From the NCBI GenBank assembly GCA_038503075.1, contig JBCAML010000002.1, positions 1,736,001-1,800,000 on the forward strand: a DNA stretch of 64,000 nucleotides, given 5' to 3'. This DNA comes from Gyromitra esculenta (Eukaryota; Ascomycota; Pezizomycetes; Pezizales; Discinaceae). The position numbers and the translations under genes are program-made. Positions 23,204 through 34,279 of this stretch are shown piece by piece. Position 1 is the first letter of the stretch, and every line of letters starts with the position of its first letter. The notes below the pieces were generated by a model. That model was not told where the DNA came from. It was given only the letters and a program-made list of their open reading frames with translations, and did not search any database.

Positions 23204-23795
23204 TTATAAATTCTTCTGCTGCTCCTCGCGGATTTGCTGTTTTTGTCGTTCCAATTCTTCGCGTTCACGTCTCATTTCATTAATGGCGGCTTGGCGTAGT
23301 TTTTTACGCTCTTCTTCCTCAACGACCCAGACTAAGTGGCGTCAGTATAAGAGAAAGAGGCGTTGATATGGGTGGCGGGCGAATGAGGGCGGGGACGAGT
23401 TACTTGGCCTGTGGTCTTTAGAATATGTTTTCAGTTTGGTGATGAACTCCTCGTAATCCTTGAGCTTCTGCTCACGTCCCTCGAGCGATTTCTTTTGGAG
23501 ATCAGGATTGTATTTCTATTTTACGGCTGTAAGTATAGGAATTAATTGCTGGGAGGGTATTTATACTTTGAACAATTCGTCTGGGTCAGGTTGAACCCAC
23601 ATGACCAGGGCAGGACCGCCGATACAGCAGACTGCGAAGCTGTGGATCGTGAAATATCAGTTACTCGATCTTAAAGTAGGTAGTTTGGATGGGGATATCA
23701 GGCACGTACGCTCCGAACATCTTTGCATATGTTACTGCACGCATTTCTTTTCTCGTACGGCGGGCAATTGGTGGGATGTTTGAGATAGATGACAT
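23204..23795 (-). CDS. CBP4: Cytochrome bc1 complex assembly factor Cbp4
   Basis: Exons 23795-23710, 23639-23567, 23515-23404 and 23331-23204 give 132 residues. A single transmembrane segment (FAVCCIGGPALVMWV) is followed by the family motif PDPDELFKKYNPDLQKKSLE and EFITKLKTYSKDHRPIWVVE, then a charged helical tail rich in E, R, K and Q. Cbp4 binds Cbp3-Cbp6 and newly made cytochrome b in the mitochondrial inner membrane. The upstream ATG at 23795 adds MSSISNIPPIARRTRKE before MRAVTYAKM; the second ATG at 23744 would give the more usual short N terminus. The motif PIWVVE is rebuilt across the third intron, which confirms it. Confidence 0.9.
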
Positions 23796-24699
23796 GATGT
23801 TGTGGGGTTGAAGTAACGCCACGATGGTGGGGTGCACCGCCACATTGCCACATGAAGATCATGTTAACTCACAGAGGGTGGGTGCCTAGAGTATAGGATA
23901 CAAAGCTGTATTTATAGTGTAGCTGTTTGGTTTTCACGGGGTTTAACTCATAAAATTAGATTCCCTCTCGGGTCATGTAATACTTATATGAAATGCGAAT
24001 CTAAATCACGGTAAATCACTCGTTCATATTGCTGAAGATCTCTGGTGATTGTAGGATTAAACGCTACATCACCTCCAGCGCCCTGAGAATTGTGAAGTAA
24101 CGCCTAATGATGGAAGGCATTGATATTAAAAGTCCTTTTAAACATGTAGTCGTAAATAATCAAAAGCCATCCGGAATACCGTTGGGAAGGAGACCAACCT
24201 CCATCTTTACTTACTACAGGGGCACTTGCTAATCGTCAACACAATTAAACTATCTATTTACCTCATTCTATCTAAACCATACTTCAACTCGAATATATCA
24301 CTACTATTTTTATATTTTTTAAAAATACGAGATCTGCTCAAAGTGAAAAAATGTACTCCATCGCCCCCCATACCCACAGAGAAAAGCATCTTCTTCAACT
24401 TGACTTTCCATCAAATACGCCCTCAGTATCAGTGCTAGATCCGAAATACCATTTCCGGAAGAAACCCAACAAAAAAAATCCCTACAGTTGGTGTGGAGAT
24501 AGAATTCATCTACCCCGCAGTAGCTTCTCCTACGAAGATCCCCTCCGCCTCTCTTTTGTTATTAAAACTGCCCTCGAAAACGAATCTTTAATCTGGGTGG
24601 AGAAATTTAGGTACTGACAAGTTTTATACCCGGCTTAGATAGATAGATAGATAGATAGATATATCATTCACGCATCCAACCCGGTTATACCCGGCTTGA
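23796..24699. other. Intergenic spacer with tetranucleotide repeat
   Basis: Upstream of CBP4; no supported gene. One AAATCACTCG at 24013-24022. An open frame at 24351-24617 has no recognisable family and may be part of the neighbouring decayed gene. Confidence 0.4.
24636..24660 (+). repeat. (AGAT)n microsatellite
   Basis: Six tandem AGAT units directly before ATATATC. Confidence 0.9.
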
Positions 24700-25540
24700 G
24701 ATCATAGCGGATATACAGGAATATCCAGCCGAGGGATACGTCGCCAACCAGAAGCACTTCCTCGCCAAATGAGAGACAGGTACTTCCGTCACGAGGCCGT
24801 GGCTACGAAATATAACCTGGCTGGATCAAGGTCAGAGACGATAGAAGCTGGAGCCGTTACGCAGGGAATGGGGTGGGTAAGCTGAGAGTAGGTATGGAAA
24901 TCGTTACGCCGATTCTTTGAGATATTCTGCGAAGAGAGTTATCCAAAAACGCTCAACGTGATTGGTGGGCTAGATATTAGGTTCAATAAATTCACGGGGG
25001 TACATGTGCATGTTGGGCGTCGTGGCGGGTGGACGCTTTCGCAGCCAGTTAAGATTGCGAAGGCGGTTGTCATCTTTGAGGAAGCTATGAATAAGAAACA
25101 TCCACCCACCGTGCCGGTTAGCGAGTCCTTAATTCAGATCTAACATTAGGATTCTTAGGATTGAAACACGGACGAAAGTTGAGCGCATAAGACATACTGA
25201 GTATTCTGTGAAGGGGAGGCTGCTAAAATGGAGACTAAGGAAAGATGCCTTGATCTGACTGGAGTTGGAATTCCAAGAAGATGAAGGCAAGGGAATGAAA
25301 TACAACTTCTGTGCTACCAGAAAATATAGAGCAGTGAAATTTAGACAGTGAACTGTTTTTGTGGATAAGGGGTATGGGATGGAATGGATAGAATCTGTAT
25401 TGAGTTTTGTTGTAGCTGCCATCAATATAGAGCGAAGGGGGTTTGAGTATCTTGCTGAGGGTGAGGATGCGATTGGGGATGCACCGGATACGTTCTTAAA
25501 GGACGGCAAGGAACTAAGAGATAAGGGTGGGATTTGAACT
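24700..25540 (+). pseudogene. Decayed amidoligase-family gene
   Basis: Three consecutive blocks, each in a different frame, resemble successive parts of fungal amidoligase-domain proteins (PF12224 type). Block 1 (24816-24917) reads WIKVRDDRSW then LRVGMEIVTPIL before a TGA, like the W.V..D.S...EIVSPIL region. Block 2 (about 24958-25110) reads FTGVHVHVGRRGGWTLSQPV then KIAKAVVIFEEAM, matching the HVHV motif. Block 3 (25292-25440) reads YRAVKFRQ, a stop, then MEWIESVLSFVVAAI, like the C-terminal VEFRQH...WV.F.L.FV.AA region. Order and spacing fit one ancestral gene. At least two frameshifts and two internal stops show it is not functional. Amidoligases form amide bonds; substrates of the fungal family are unknown. 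Confidence 0.7.
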
Positions 25541-27433
25541 TATGGGTATTTGTGGGATGTAAATTTAGAGGATGAGATATGAGGAAGTTGAAGGAGGTTT
25601 TACAGATGCCTTGGCATGGGTTCTGGTTGAAATTAGTTTTCTCACTCTTTGCAATGTAAGAGTATGGGTTCTTGAGGTTATCGCTTGGCTGGATGTATGT
25701 TGTACGAGGCGGGTTATACTAAGTTCTGTGCGAATCTAGAGGTGCAAATAAATGGTATTCATTAGGCTTTGTGAATTGTAAGGAACTCCGGTAGAAGCAG
25801 ATTAGATTTACGAGTGACACTACATGATTCGGAATCCGAGGCTCCGAGATTCCTTGGGTTGGATAAAATAAGCAATCTCTTACCGGCTGTGCGGTATTTT
25901 GGGAGTCCCTGTCGTCCCGGATACCACTCGGAGAAAAAGAAGGGCAGTATTTAACCTGGTAATTGCTGAGGAGAATACCAACCTCATGGAGCAGCTAGAT
26001 GCGATGACTGCTCCGAGGCATGCGATAAGTACATTGTAACACTAGGAGAGATTAGAAGCTTGTTATGAAAACCCTAGCCCTGAAGAGATCTGCACGGTGT
26101 AATCAAGCCTTCGAATACAGGGCTGTGAAATCAGTATAGGGCGATAGGTTTTCAGATGGCTCTGAGTTTGATAATGTAATAAGAGCGCCTGCTGTCTCAG
26201 ACCAATTAAAACAGCCGAATCACCTGATGGAACCGGTTGCAGCACTGACAGGGATTAAGGCATCGTGGGTGATCCCCCGCAAAGAAGGAGCCAGTTCCCA
26301 GACCTGTTTCGGAAATGGTGTTGGAAGAAGCTGCGGCTGAATGACTGACCGTCAGGGGCAAAATTCTAAATGCGCGAGATGGAGATGGGTGGCTCTTTAC
26401 GGAATACGGACCTGCGTTACTGTCCACGTGCAGCCAGGCGAAATGCCGTTTGTACTCTAGGTATCCTGCAGGACCACATGCCGCAATAACGACTGTGTTA
26501 ATGGAGGAGGTGTCAATAAATATGCCTACCTAGGTAATACATGTAACATGTAGGTATTCCAAAGCACATTCTCTGAAGATGGGGAGAATATGCTGTTCTG
26601 TGGAAATGATGGCCAAGTCTTATCCTTGAATGGACTGTTGCACAGCCTCTGATCCTGTTTGATTTGCATTTGCGTGTATTTAGGTTATTTGGCGACATGT
26701 GGATTATGGTGGTAATACTTGAGTCAGGCACAAAGTTTAGGAATACTTCTGACCAATCGGTATCTCAAGGATTTCATAAGTGCTTACCTGACGCGAGTAT
26801 ATATAACACTCACCATGGGCAGCCAGTGGTTTTCCGTACCCGCCAGGATAGGGCTTTTCTCTGACGCGTTTGGAGTGTTTGATATGCAAGGGAGTGGGAA
26901 TTTATGATTCCGTTCTTAGCCAGGTACTGAGCATCTTCTCTATCTTTCCAGTAGGAAGAAGTATATTGCGAAAACATAGTATTTGTTTTTCCGGTCAGTG
27001 ACAAAAGACGTTTCCGGATTCTTTAGAGACTATTCGGATATCCGCGCGCGAACCGAGTTCTTCTCCGCTCACTCACTCACGTTCACACTACAAACACAAG
27101 CGCTAGCAAGAGCGGCACTTTTTGATTCTGCAGGCGGCGCTGTGGGGGGGGGGGAACCTTTTTGCTGAGAAAAAAACAACTGATCCGAAGGAAATGAGCT
27201 TGAGCTGGGTGGAATAGGCGAAGAGAACACCCCCTCACCATAATATAATCGAAAGCCTACACGGGGTCTCGGATTCACTTCTACTATTCGCCTCATTGTC
27301 ATCGTGTGCGCTCTCTTTGGGAGGAAGGCGGCTACGGCTTTTTTCGACCTCGAAATAGTACTTTCCTTTCATCTCACTCTCTGTAACGTGAAATAATAAT
27401 AATACTTCTCCTACACCCTTCGGCGACGTCGTC
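25541..27433. other. Intergenic spacer and CHS4 promoter
   Basis: About 1.9 kb without a supported gene. TACATGTA at 26538-26545, followed by ACATGTAG. A G-run lies at about 27142-27152, about 280 bp upstream of the CHS4 start. Confidence 0.5.
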
Positions 27434-30400
27434 ATGTCCTACGATCAGGGCTATCGCAAGCCTCAGCGCTATTATCAGGACGAATACCACGGTGGTGAGC
27501 CACCTCAGCGATATGCACCGCATCCAGCAAACCAGCGGGGACAGCCTATGCAACAAGGTGGTGGTAGTGGACAGCTAAACCGGTTTGCAAGTCAACCGGG
27601 TAGCATGAACGCAAGTTATAGGAATGATGGAATGAGTGGTGGGGGAGGAAGAGGAGGGGGAGGAGGGGAAGGTTTAGGTTATGGACAAGCACAGAGTATG
27701 TGAATCCCAAGAAACTTTTTTGAATCAATACAGTTAGTGACTGGTAGAAAATGCAGGCCAGAAACTTAGGCGTCCACTACCACCACCTTCACCTAATCTC
27801 AATACAAACAGTGATAGTGCCTTCCCATCATTTCTAAGTTCAAGCAAAGCACGGGCCATCCCAGTGCCGCCGGGGTCAATACCCATTGACGATGCCATGT
27901 TGAGCATGAACCTCGTAGATGATGGTGATGGGGGTAAGCCCATGTCTCGGCAGCGAGGACCTCATCCTGGTGGACCTCTACCAAGAGCACAAACAATACA
28001 GCAAGACAGAATACGGGGCGGGCCCCCACCTAATTTTGCACGGGGTGGGCGAGGGGGTATGGACCCGAGGTATGGACCTCCCGAAGGAATGCGGGGACAA
28101 CCTCTACCACACCAAAGAATGCCGCCGCCGCGGGGTAATATGCCGGGGCGCGGCGGCTTCCCGTCTGGCCATAGGCCGCCGGTAAGACAGCATACAGTGG
28201 GAGGGTATGACCCAAGGGGAGGGGATCCGTACCAGGGTCAATATAATGATGGCTACATCGATGAGCGCCGCGCCGCTAGTGGGCCGCAGTCAGAGCCGGG
28301 ATATGCTCCTGATTCAGGGTATGGAATGCCGCAAAGAAGTGTGACTATGCCATCAAAGGTGCAATATCAGCATCGAAATCAGAGTCTGGTTGAGAGACAG
28401 TATCAGCAACAGCAGCAACAGCAGCAACAGCAGTTACCTCCGCAGCGGCCACCACAACCTCAACAACCTCCACAGCTACCGCAAAAACAGCAATATATGG
28501 CTTATAACCCGGCACAGCATGGGCCTGCAGTGAATTTTTCGGCTCCTCGGGCAGATTATGTACGACCGCAGGTGCCACCGGAAGAAGGATATAACAGGGA
28601 GAGCGTTGGTGCTCTACTAGATGAATACTACAATAACCCTGAATACACAGAAGACTATAGCTATCATGAATCTGGAGTACTAAATTACTATGACGACCCG
28701 CAGAACTCACATGAGCATCCAGTAGAATCGTACCAGAATGAGGGCCAGAATGTCTATGTGCTAGAATCAGATTTTGCCCATCAAGCTCGTCATGCTAGAT
28801 CACAACCAGATTTACGGGGCCAAGCTCGAGCAAGTGGAGGACCTCCGCCTTCGATTCCTAAAAATGGATATATTGACCCTCGTTACCAGGACAGTGTGCA
28901 TTACGACGGAGCTGTTGAGATGCCTGCCGAAATGCCCGTCGAGATGCCCGGCGACCTACCCTCAGAGCCACCCATCGTAATGACTGCAAATGGATTCCCA
29001 CCACCGCAAGCAATGCAGAATATACCTACAGCACTAAGAGTTGGTTCTCCTGCGCCAGGACAGCAGATGAGGAAATCACCGCAGCCTCAGCAAATGGCGC
29101 CTCGACAAGCCATAGGATACCCACCACGAAGTGCTTCCGCATCTGTGAAACCCGCCCCATCCGCAAACCCACTCACTCGCCACCCTTCACACCCGGACTC
29201 AACTATATACCACCCGTCTCCAGAACCAAGCCGGTTTTCATCCGAATCTGGTCGTCACTCCCACCCCGATAGTCTTCCTGCACATCCACCCCCGGTTAGG
29301 CTCGGCCTCCTCCAGCAAGAGAAGTCTCCACTCCCGAATCATCCTCCACCCCGGCGGAAGTATTCACCTGATAGGAACAGCCTTGTTTCTCGACGAGGTT
29401 CTATGCAACCAGCTCCAATTACACAACTCGAATTCAACCAAATTCAGCAGACGGCGCGGGCGAATCCGGGGGATCAAAAGTTGCAGTTACAATTGGCGAA
29501 AAAGATGGTTGAGGCAGCGGCGGTGCTGGCAGATGAAGGCGGGAGGGCAGACGCGAAGACGACGAGGAAGAATAGGGAGAACTGGATTTTTGATGCCCAT
29601 AAGATTGTTAAAAAGTTGTCGAACTCGGTAAGATTTTGATTTTTTTAGTCTTTATGCTTTAGACTGGGGTTTTGAGACTGACAGAAATATGGGTTTATAG
29701 AGCCATCCTTATCCTGAAGCTATGTTCTATCTCGCAGAATGCTATTGGGAAGGGATGCTGGGATTACAAGTGGATCATGAAAGGGCATTTAATCTCTACC
29801 AGTCTGCGGCAAAGCTGAATCATGCACCATCAGCTTATAGAACTGCAGGTACATCCTTCTTACTTCCGGTTGTTTGTTAGCTATATGCTCGATATCACTA
29901 ACACTTTTGTTATTTTCCAGTGTGCTGCGAACTTGGAGCTGGTACGAAGAAAGATCCGTTGAAGTCAATGACTTGGTATAAGAAAGCATCAGCGCTTGGA
30001 GATACCGCAGCTATGTACAAACTCGGCATGATCATGCTCAAAGGCCTCCTCGGCCAAACTCGCAGCGGCCGGGAAGCCACCAACTGGCTAAAACGTGCTG
30101 CCGACCAAGCAGACGAAAACAATCCCCACGCACTACATCAACTCGGTTTACTCTACGAGCAGACAACCGCAAATGACATTGTGATCCCGGATGCCGCCTA
30201 CGCATGCGAACTTTTCATGAAGGCTGCTAAACTGGGCTACCCGCCATCACAGTTCCGGATGGGTTGCAGCTTCGAGTACGGGACAATGGGGTGTCCGATT
30301 GATCCTTTGCAGAGCATTACGTGGTATAGTCGGGCTGCGATGCAAGGAGAGGAGGAGAGTGCACTGGCGCTGAGTGGGTGGTATTTAACAGGTGCAGAGG

Positions 30401-30761
30401 AAGTGATTAAACAAAGTGACACGGAGGCGTACTTGTGGGCGAGAAAGGCGGCCGAAAAGGGACTAGCAAATGCCGAGTATGCGTTGGGGTACTTCACTGA
30501 GGTTGGAATTGGTGTTTCGGCGAACCTGGATGAAGCAAAGAGATGGTACTTCAAAGCTGCTAGTATGTTTTTTCATTCACCTCCGGAGCAGTATTTTTTT
30601 AAATGGATTACTGACATTATTCTACAGGTCAGCAACATGAAAAAGCTAAGCTGAGGCTGCAGGAACTCAAAAATGGCGGTGCAGCGGTCCAGAAGTCGCG
30701 AGAAAGGCTCTCCAGGTCGAATGTGAAGAACAAAGATGATAGCGAATGCATTGTGATGTAA
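27434..30761 (+). CDS. CHS4: Chitin synthase activator, Sel1-repeat protein (Chs4/Skt5 type)
   Basis: Exons 27434-27695, 27757-29627, 29701-29848, 29921-30562 and 30628-30761 give 1018 residues. The first two-thirds is disordered: G-rich (SGGGGRGGGGGEG), RGG-like, and with a glutamine tract (about YQQQQQQQQQQLPPQ) and P/Q-rich runs. From about residue 655 the conserved domain begins (NPGDQKLQLQLAKKMVEAAA), followed by several Sel1 repeats such as AMFYLAECYWEGMLGLQVDH, AAMYKLGMIMLKGLLGQ, and ANAEYALGYFTEVGIG. The C terminus is CIVM, a CaaX box expected to be farnesylated, as in yeast Skt5. The protein recruits or activates chitin synthase III at septa and growing tips. It is not an enzyme itself. 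Confidence 0.93.
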
Positions 30762-31353
30762 TTCTGCATTTCGGTTAGGCGACGAGTGACCCACCGTGAC
30801 GCAACCTAATCAATCTTTTGTTTTTATGGCTTGTCAATTGTATTTTTACTTTTTCTATTTTTATTATCGTTCCTTCTCTCGTTTTCTGCAGGTGTTTTTT
30901 GCTTTTTTATTTGCTTAGTTTGGGAGTGTGGGGTTGGTGCTAAAAGTATACTCTCTTTATGTGTACTATTATAACTTGTTATCACGTGGCATTTGATGGA
31001 GTTTTTCCATTCTACATAACAAAGGCGAAGCAGGATCATGTAAATAGATAGATAGGGTGTTTGGAGTTGGTACGGAGCATGAGTAGTATATTAATCATGG
31101 CATGGGAGCCAGAATCCTAAGCCCCTAGGCACCACGCGTATGGAGCAACATCTCCATCCATCAATTCGTCTCCTGTTCATTCACTACACTTCATCATTGA
31201 TTTATATGCAATTTAATATGAATTTATTAGAGAAGGACGTCTACTTTAACAAGAGGGAAAAGGCACACCTCACCACAACTACTACAAACCAACACTCCAA
31301 CATCTTACTCGCACACCAAACCAATTACACCCGAGTTTGGCCTGTCGCCGGAA
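30762..31353. other. Convergent 3' intergenic region
   Basis: Lies between the ends of CHS4 and the leftward proline-rich gene. T-rich stretches near 30820-30920 are plausible 3' untranslated sequence; nothing else seen. Confidence 0.5.
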
Positions 31354-32028
31354 TTATGGGTGCAGTGGTGAAGGCTGAAAGGCAACTCCACTTTCATCAT
31401 CATCTTTGTCCTTTTTCCTCCTCGGCGAGAATTTATTCAAGAAGTCTGTAACAACCCTCTTCGCTCTATCGCGTTTACGTATCTTCGCCTCTTTACCAGT
31501 ATTAGTAACTTCTCTATCAGTATCCTCAGAAGTGCTAGCATCCTCATGAAGAGGTACCCCGTCAAAGTATCCACTTCCAACGCTGCCAGCGCTTCGTGAG
31601 CTTTCTCCAGCTGTATTTGTGTTAGCTACAGCTGGAGTGGCTGCTGGGTGGGCTGGGGAAGATCGGCCCCTGCCCACCATCCGACGGATTCGAGGGGGGA
31701 TAAGTCGGTTTAGAAGTGGTTCCGGCGGAATTCTTCGAGGACACCAACGAGGAGGGCCTGCAGGCACCGTATCGAAGGCTGGGGGAGGTGTACATGGCTG
31801 ACCAGTGAGAGGGTCAACGGAAAGGGCGTTATTGGCCGCTGGAGTATCCTCAGGACTCTGGGGGTCATTTGTCCTGTATGATGGGGGAGGTCCTGGGGTA
31901 CTAACAGGCGGAGTACCAACCGGTGGGATAGCAATAAGTGGAGTACCAGCAGGTGGGGTAACAGCGGGCGGAGTATCAGTGGGTGGAACACTCGCTGGTG
32001 GGGCATCGTGAGGATTATTATTAGACAT
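31354..32028 (-). CDS. Proline-rich low-complexity hypothetical protein
   Basis: Intronless frame of 224 residues with a normal ATG. The first 60 residues are an imperfect repeat of short units around TPP (PPTDTPPAVTPPAGTP, then PPVGTPPVSTPGPPPSYR). The middle holds a basic patch (LIPPRIRRMVGRGRSS). The C-terminal quarter is charged, ending with a predicted helix RDRAKRVVTDFLNKFSPRRK then KDKDDDES. No signal peptide, membrane segment or recognised domain is visible. PPPSYR resembles a PY-type (PPxY) WW-domain ligand, which is suggestive only. I do not recognise the family. The continuous frame and the ordered composition change support a real gene. Confidence 0.6.
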   Translation of the reverse strand: MSNNNPHDAPPASVPPTDTPPAVTPPAGTPLIAIPPVGTPPVSTPGPPPSYRTNDPQSPEDTPAANNALSVDPLTGQPCTPPPAFDTVPAGPPRWCPRRIPPEPLLNRLIPPRIRRMVGRGRSSPAHPAATPAVANTNTAGESSRSAGSVGSGYFDGVPLHEDASTSEDTDREVTNTGKEAKIRKRDRAKRVVTDFLNKFSPRRKKDKDDDESGVAFQPSPLHP

Positions 32029-32576
32029 CCTAGATTGCTAGAGTTTAGGTTTGAATGCTATGGAGTTGTGTATGGAGTTCGAGCAAACAGTCAACTGGGG
32101 TTACAAGGAAATGAAATAAATTAGCAAAGTTGCCTTTCTGCGGAGGGAAAGCTGGTAGGTTAAGATGGAAATTTGATTTAAGGGAAATTTGATTGATCAA
32201 ACTGAGTGGGTAAGTTTCGTACAGGGGATTACGAAGAGCGAATTCCTAAGATGAAATATTAAGCCATCACGATTATCCGGTGACTATTAAGTTAGCATTG
32301 GTAAAACTAGTCTAGGCAATGGCACATGATCGTTTTCGCAGTGATATAAGAGTGTGCATGTTATAGCCATGGTGTAGTGAAATATCTCGATGGATTCGGT
32401 TGATGCAGGGATAATCGGTCACCGAAAATCACTCGACAGTCTTCGTCTTTTATCCCAACTAAAGATGCTGACTTTAGGTATCTCAATTACTATAAAAATT
32501 TCTGAAAACTGCCCACAAAGGAAGTCCACCAAGATAACATTTTGCACATCCTAACCTATCCCTTAAGACTACAAGA
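32029..32576. other. Intergenic spacer
   Basis: Upstream of the proline-rich gene and downstream of NIF3 (both leftward). One AAATCACTCG at 32426-32435. No gene. Confidence 0.5.
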
Positions 32577-33948
32577 TTATATAATCTCATAAGGATCTTT
32601 ATCGTTCTCACTAACTACGACCGTAAACCCCTCAAGAGCACCTTTTTCCGCCGAGTCCACTTTTGTCCACTCATTCACTAGTACACTCTGGAGCATTCCT
32701 TTCATGACGGCAGCGAGGAATCCACGCTCAGTATTTGAATGGAAGCCTTTTGGAATAGGAATAAGCATGGTGTTGAGTAGTGGAGACGGCAAGAGGGCTT
32801 ACAAGCGATAGTGCTAATGCCTTTCTCTTTAGCAGAAAGCGCTTCGTGGTGTGAGAGTTCGCCAGTTAGAAGGAGGTCTACATCGAGGTTTTTGAACATT
32901 GATCCACCGGAACCAGCGCACACGGCAATTTTTCGAATGCTACAGCAGGTTTAGTAATCTAAAACTCACATTTGTGATATGATTGAAACTTACAGTGCTG
33001 AATTGTTCATGTGTTCAGTGGTCCCAGCAACCATTACTATTTCAATTACCAAGATGTATCGTTAATTGAAGGGAATACTCGAGATGCGATTTTATAAACT
33101 AGTATACGTACGATGCGGCATGTTTAAATGCTCCTTTACTCTCGCCACTAAAGTTAGTAGTGTCGTTGCGTCTTTTAACGTTACTAGCCTACCCATTCCC
33201 GCGCCTTCGAATCCTGATAGAAACCATACGAATCAACTCTTCTGCAGAGAAATTAGAAAAGGAAGGGGAGGAAAGTTTACCAGTAGGTCCTTCAACTGGC
33301 TCAATAACACACCTTTCCCCATCCTCTTCATTCCCCTTCCCCTTCCCCTTTGAAATACCATCCGCAAGCCAATCGTTAACACCTCCAATCGCGGCGTCAA
33401 CGGCTGTATGTGGCGAATAAACACTGATACCCTCCTGTGCAAGCCGTAACAAACTCTCCTGCTGCGAATCCGCAAAGGTGAACGATTTGAGAGGACGGAA
33501 TATAGTCGGATCTGATTCTCAATTTCACACATTCTCTCCGTAGTAAGCTGCAAGATCAATTTGATCCTGTGAGGGAGGGCGAGGATTACGGACGGTAGGA
33601 AATGATCACGGACGAGCGAAGAGCTATGGCTTCGTCGACAACAGCACGAGTGAGATCTATAGTGAGGAGGACTACGGCCTTTTTGGGTATCGGCCTGTCA
33701 AGTCGCTGGGGAGCTTCGAGGAGTACTGAGTTGGTTAGTCGCTGGATATCATTAAAAACTTAGAGTGAAACATTGGGCTTACATCCGGTATTGTCCCATG
33801 TTTTGTCAGCTAGAGCTTGCGGATATCTTCCCATTCAGTTAGAAAGTTGTTGGAAATTTTGGGTTGGGAGAGAGCCATTTCCGTACAGTTTTTGGATGGA
33901 ATTGACAACAATGCGTACAATTGGCGAGCGTAGTGATCTGGACGCCAT
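32577..33948 (-). CDS. NIF3: NIF3/DUF34 family protein
   Basis: Eight exons: 33948-33887, 33826-33783, 33725-33594, 33511-33281, 33213-33112, 33036-32994, 32939-32803 and 32746-32577, giving 306 residues. Family motifs appear in order: LYPQALADKTWDNTGLLLEA, VIISYHPTIFRPLKSFTF, VYSPHTAVDAAIGGVNDWLA, GAGMGRLVTL, IRKIAVCAGSGGSMFKNLDV, DLLLTGELSHHEALSA and FHSNTERGFL. The YHP, SPHT and HSNTE segments supply the metal-binding histidines of this family. Several motifs are completed only across introns, which supports the gene model. Biochemical function is unsettled (bacterial relatives were named GTP cyclohydrolase 1 type 2). The third intron uses a less common GTCCGT donor. It diverges from CDK7 with 331 bp between starts. 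Confidence 0.92.
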
Positions 33949-34279
33949 TTTATGATAAGAATGCTTTTTTGGAGTCAATTAGAATATCCTAAGAGTCGAA
34001 AGAACGAGAGGTAATAAGGTCATGAACTAATTTGGCGGGGTCTTTATGGTGATTGCTTCACACGTGACCCCTAAAAGTGAGCGTTACACAAAATGTTGAG
34101 CCGCATTCCGCATTCCGATGAATACTTAATTACCCGGCTCTATGTACAGTATTGCCACCAGGCATTTCGCGCCCGCAATACCTTGCTTCACAAACCGTGC
34201 TGGGTCGCGTTCACGGTCTTCAATCAAAAAAATCAATTATCGTAATATAATTCGAAGAACGTCCGATCGGCTTGTCACC
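33949..34279. promoter_or_regulatory. Bidirectional promoter of NIF3 and CDK7
   Basis: 331 bp between divergent starts. No clear TATA element. An in-frame ATG at 34142 upstream of the CDK7 start could give a 46-residue extension. Confidence 0.5.

Noticed and set aside
24351..24617. 88-residue open frame before the amidoligase remnant
   Set aside because: I could not align it convincingly to the amidoligase N terminus, so it is not counted as part of the pseudogene.
24636..24660. Short tandem repeat considered as a possible CRISPR-like array
   Set aside because: Simple tetranucleotide repeat without spacers, in a eukaryotic genome.
34142..34279. 46-residue N-terminal extension of CDK7 from an upstream ATG
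   Set aside because: The extension is basic and unlike CDK7 proteins; the downstream ATG has a better context and gives normal length.
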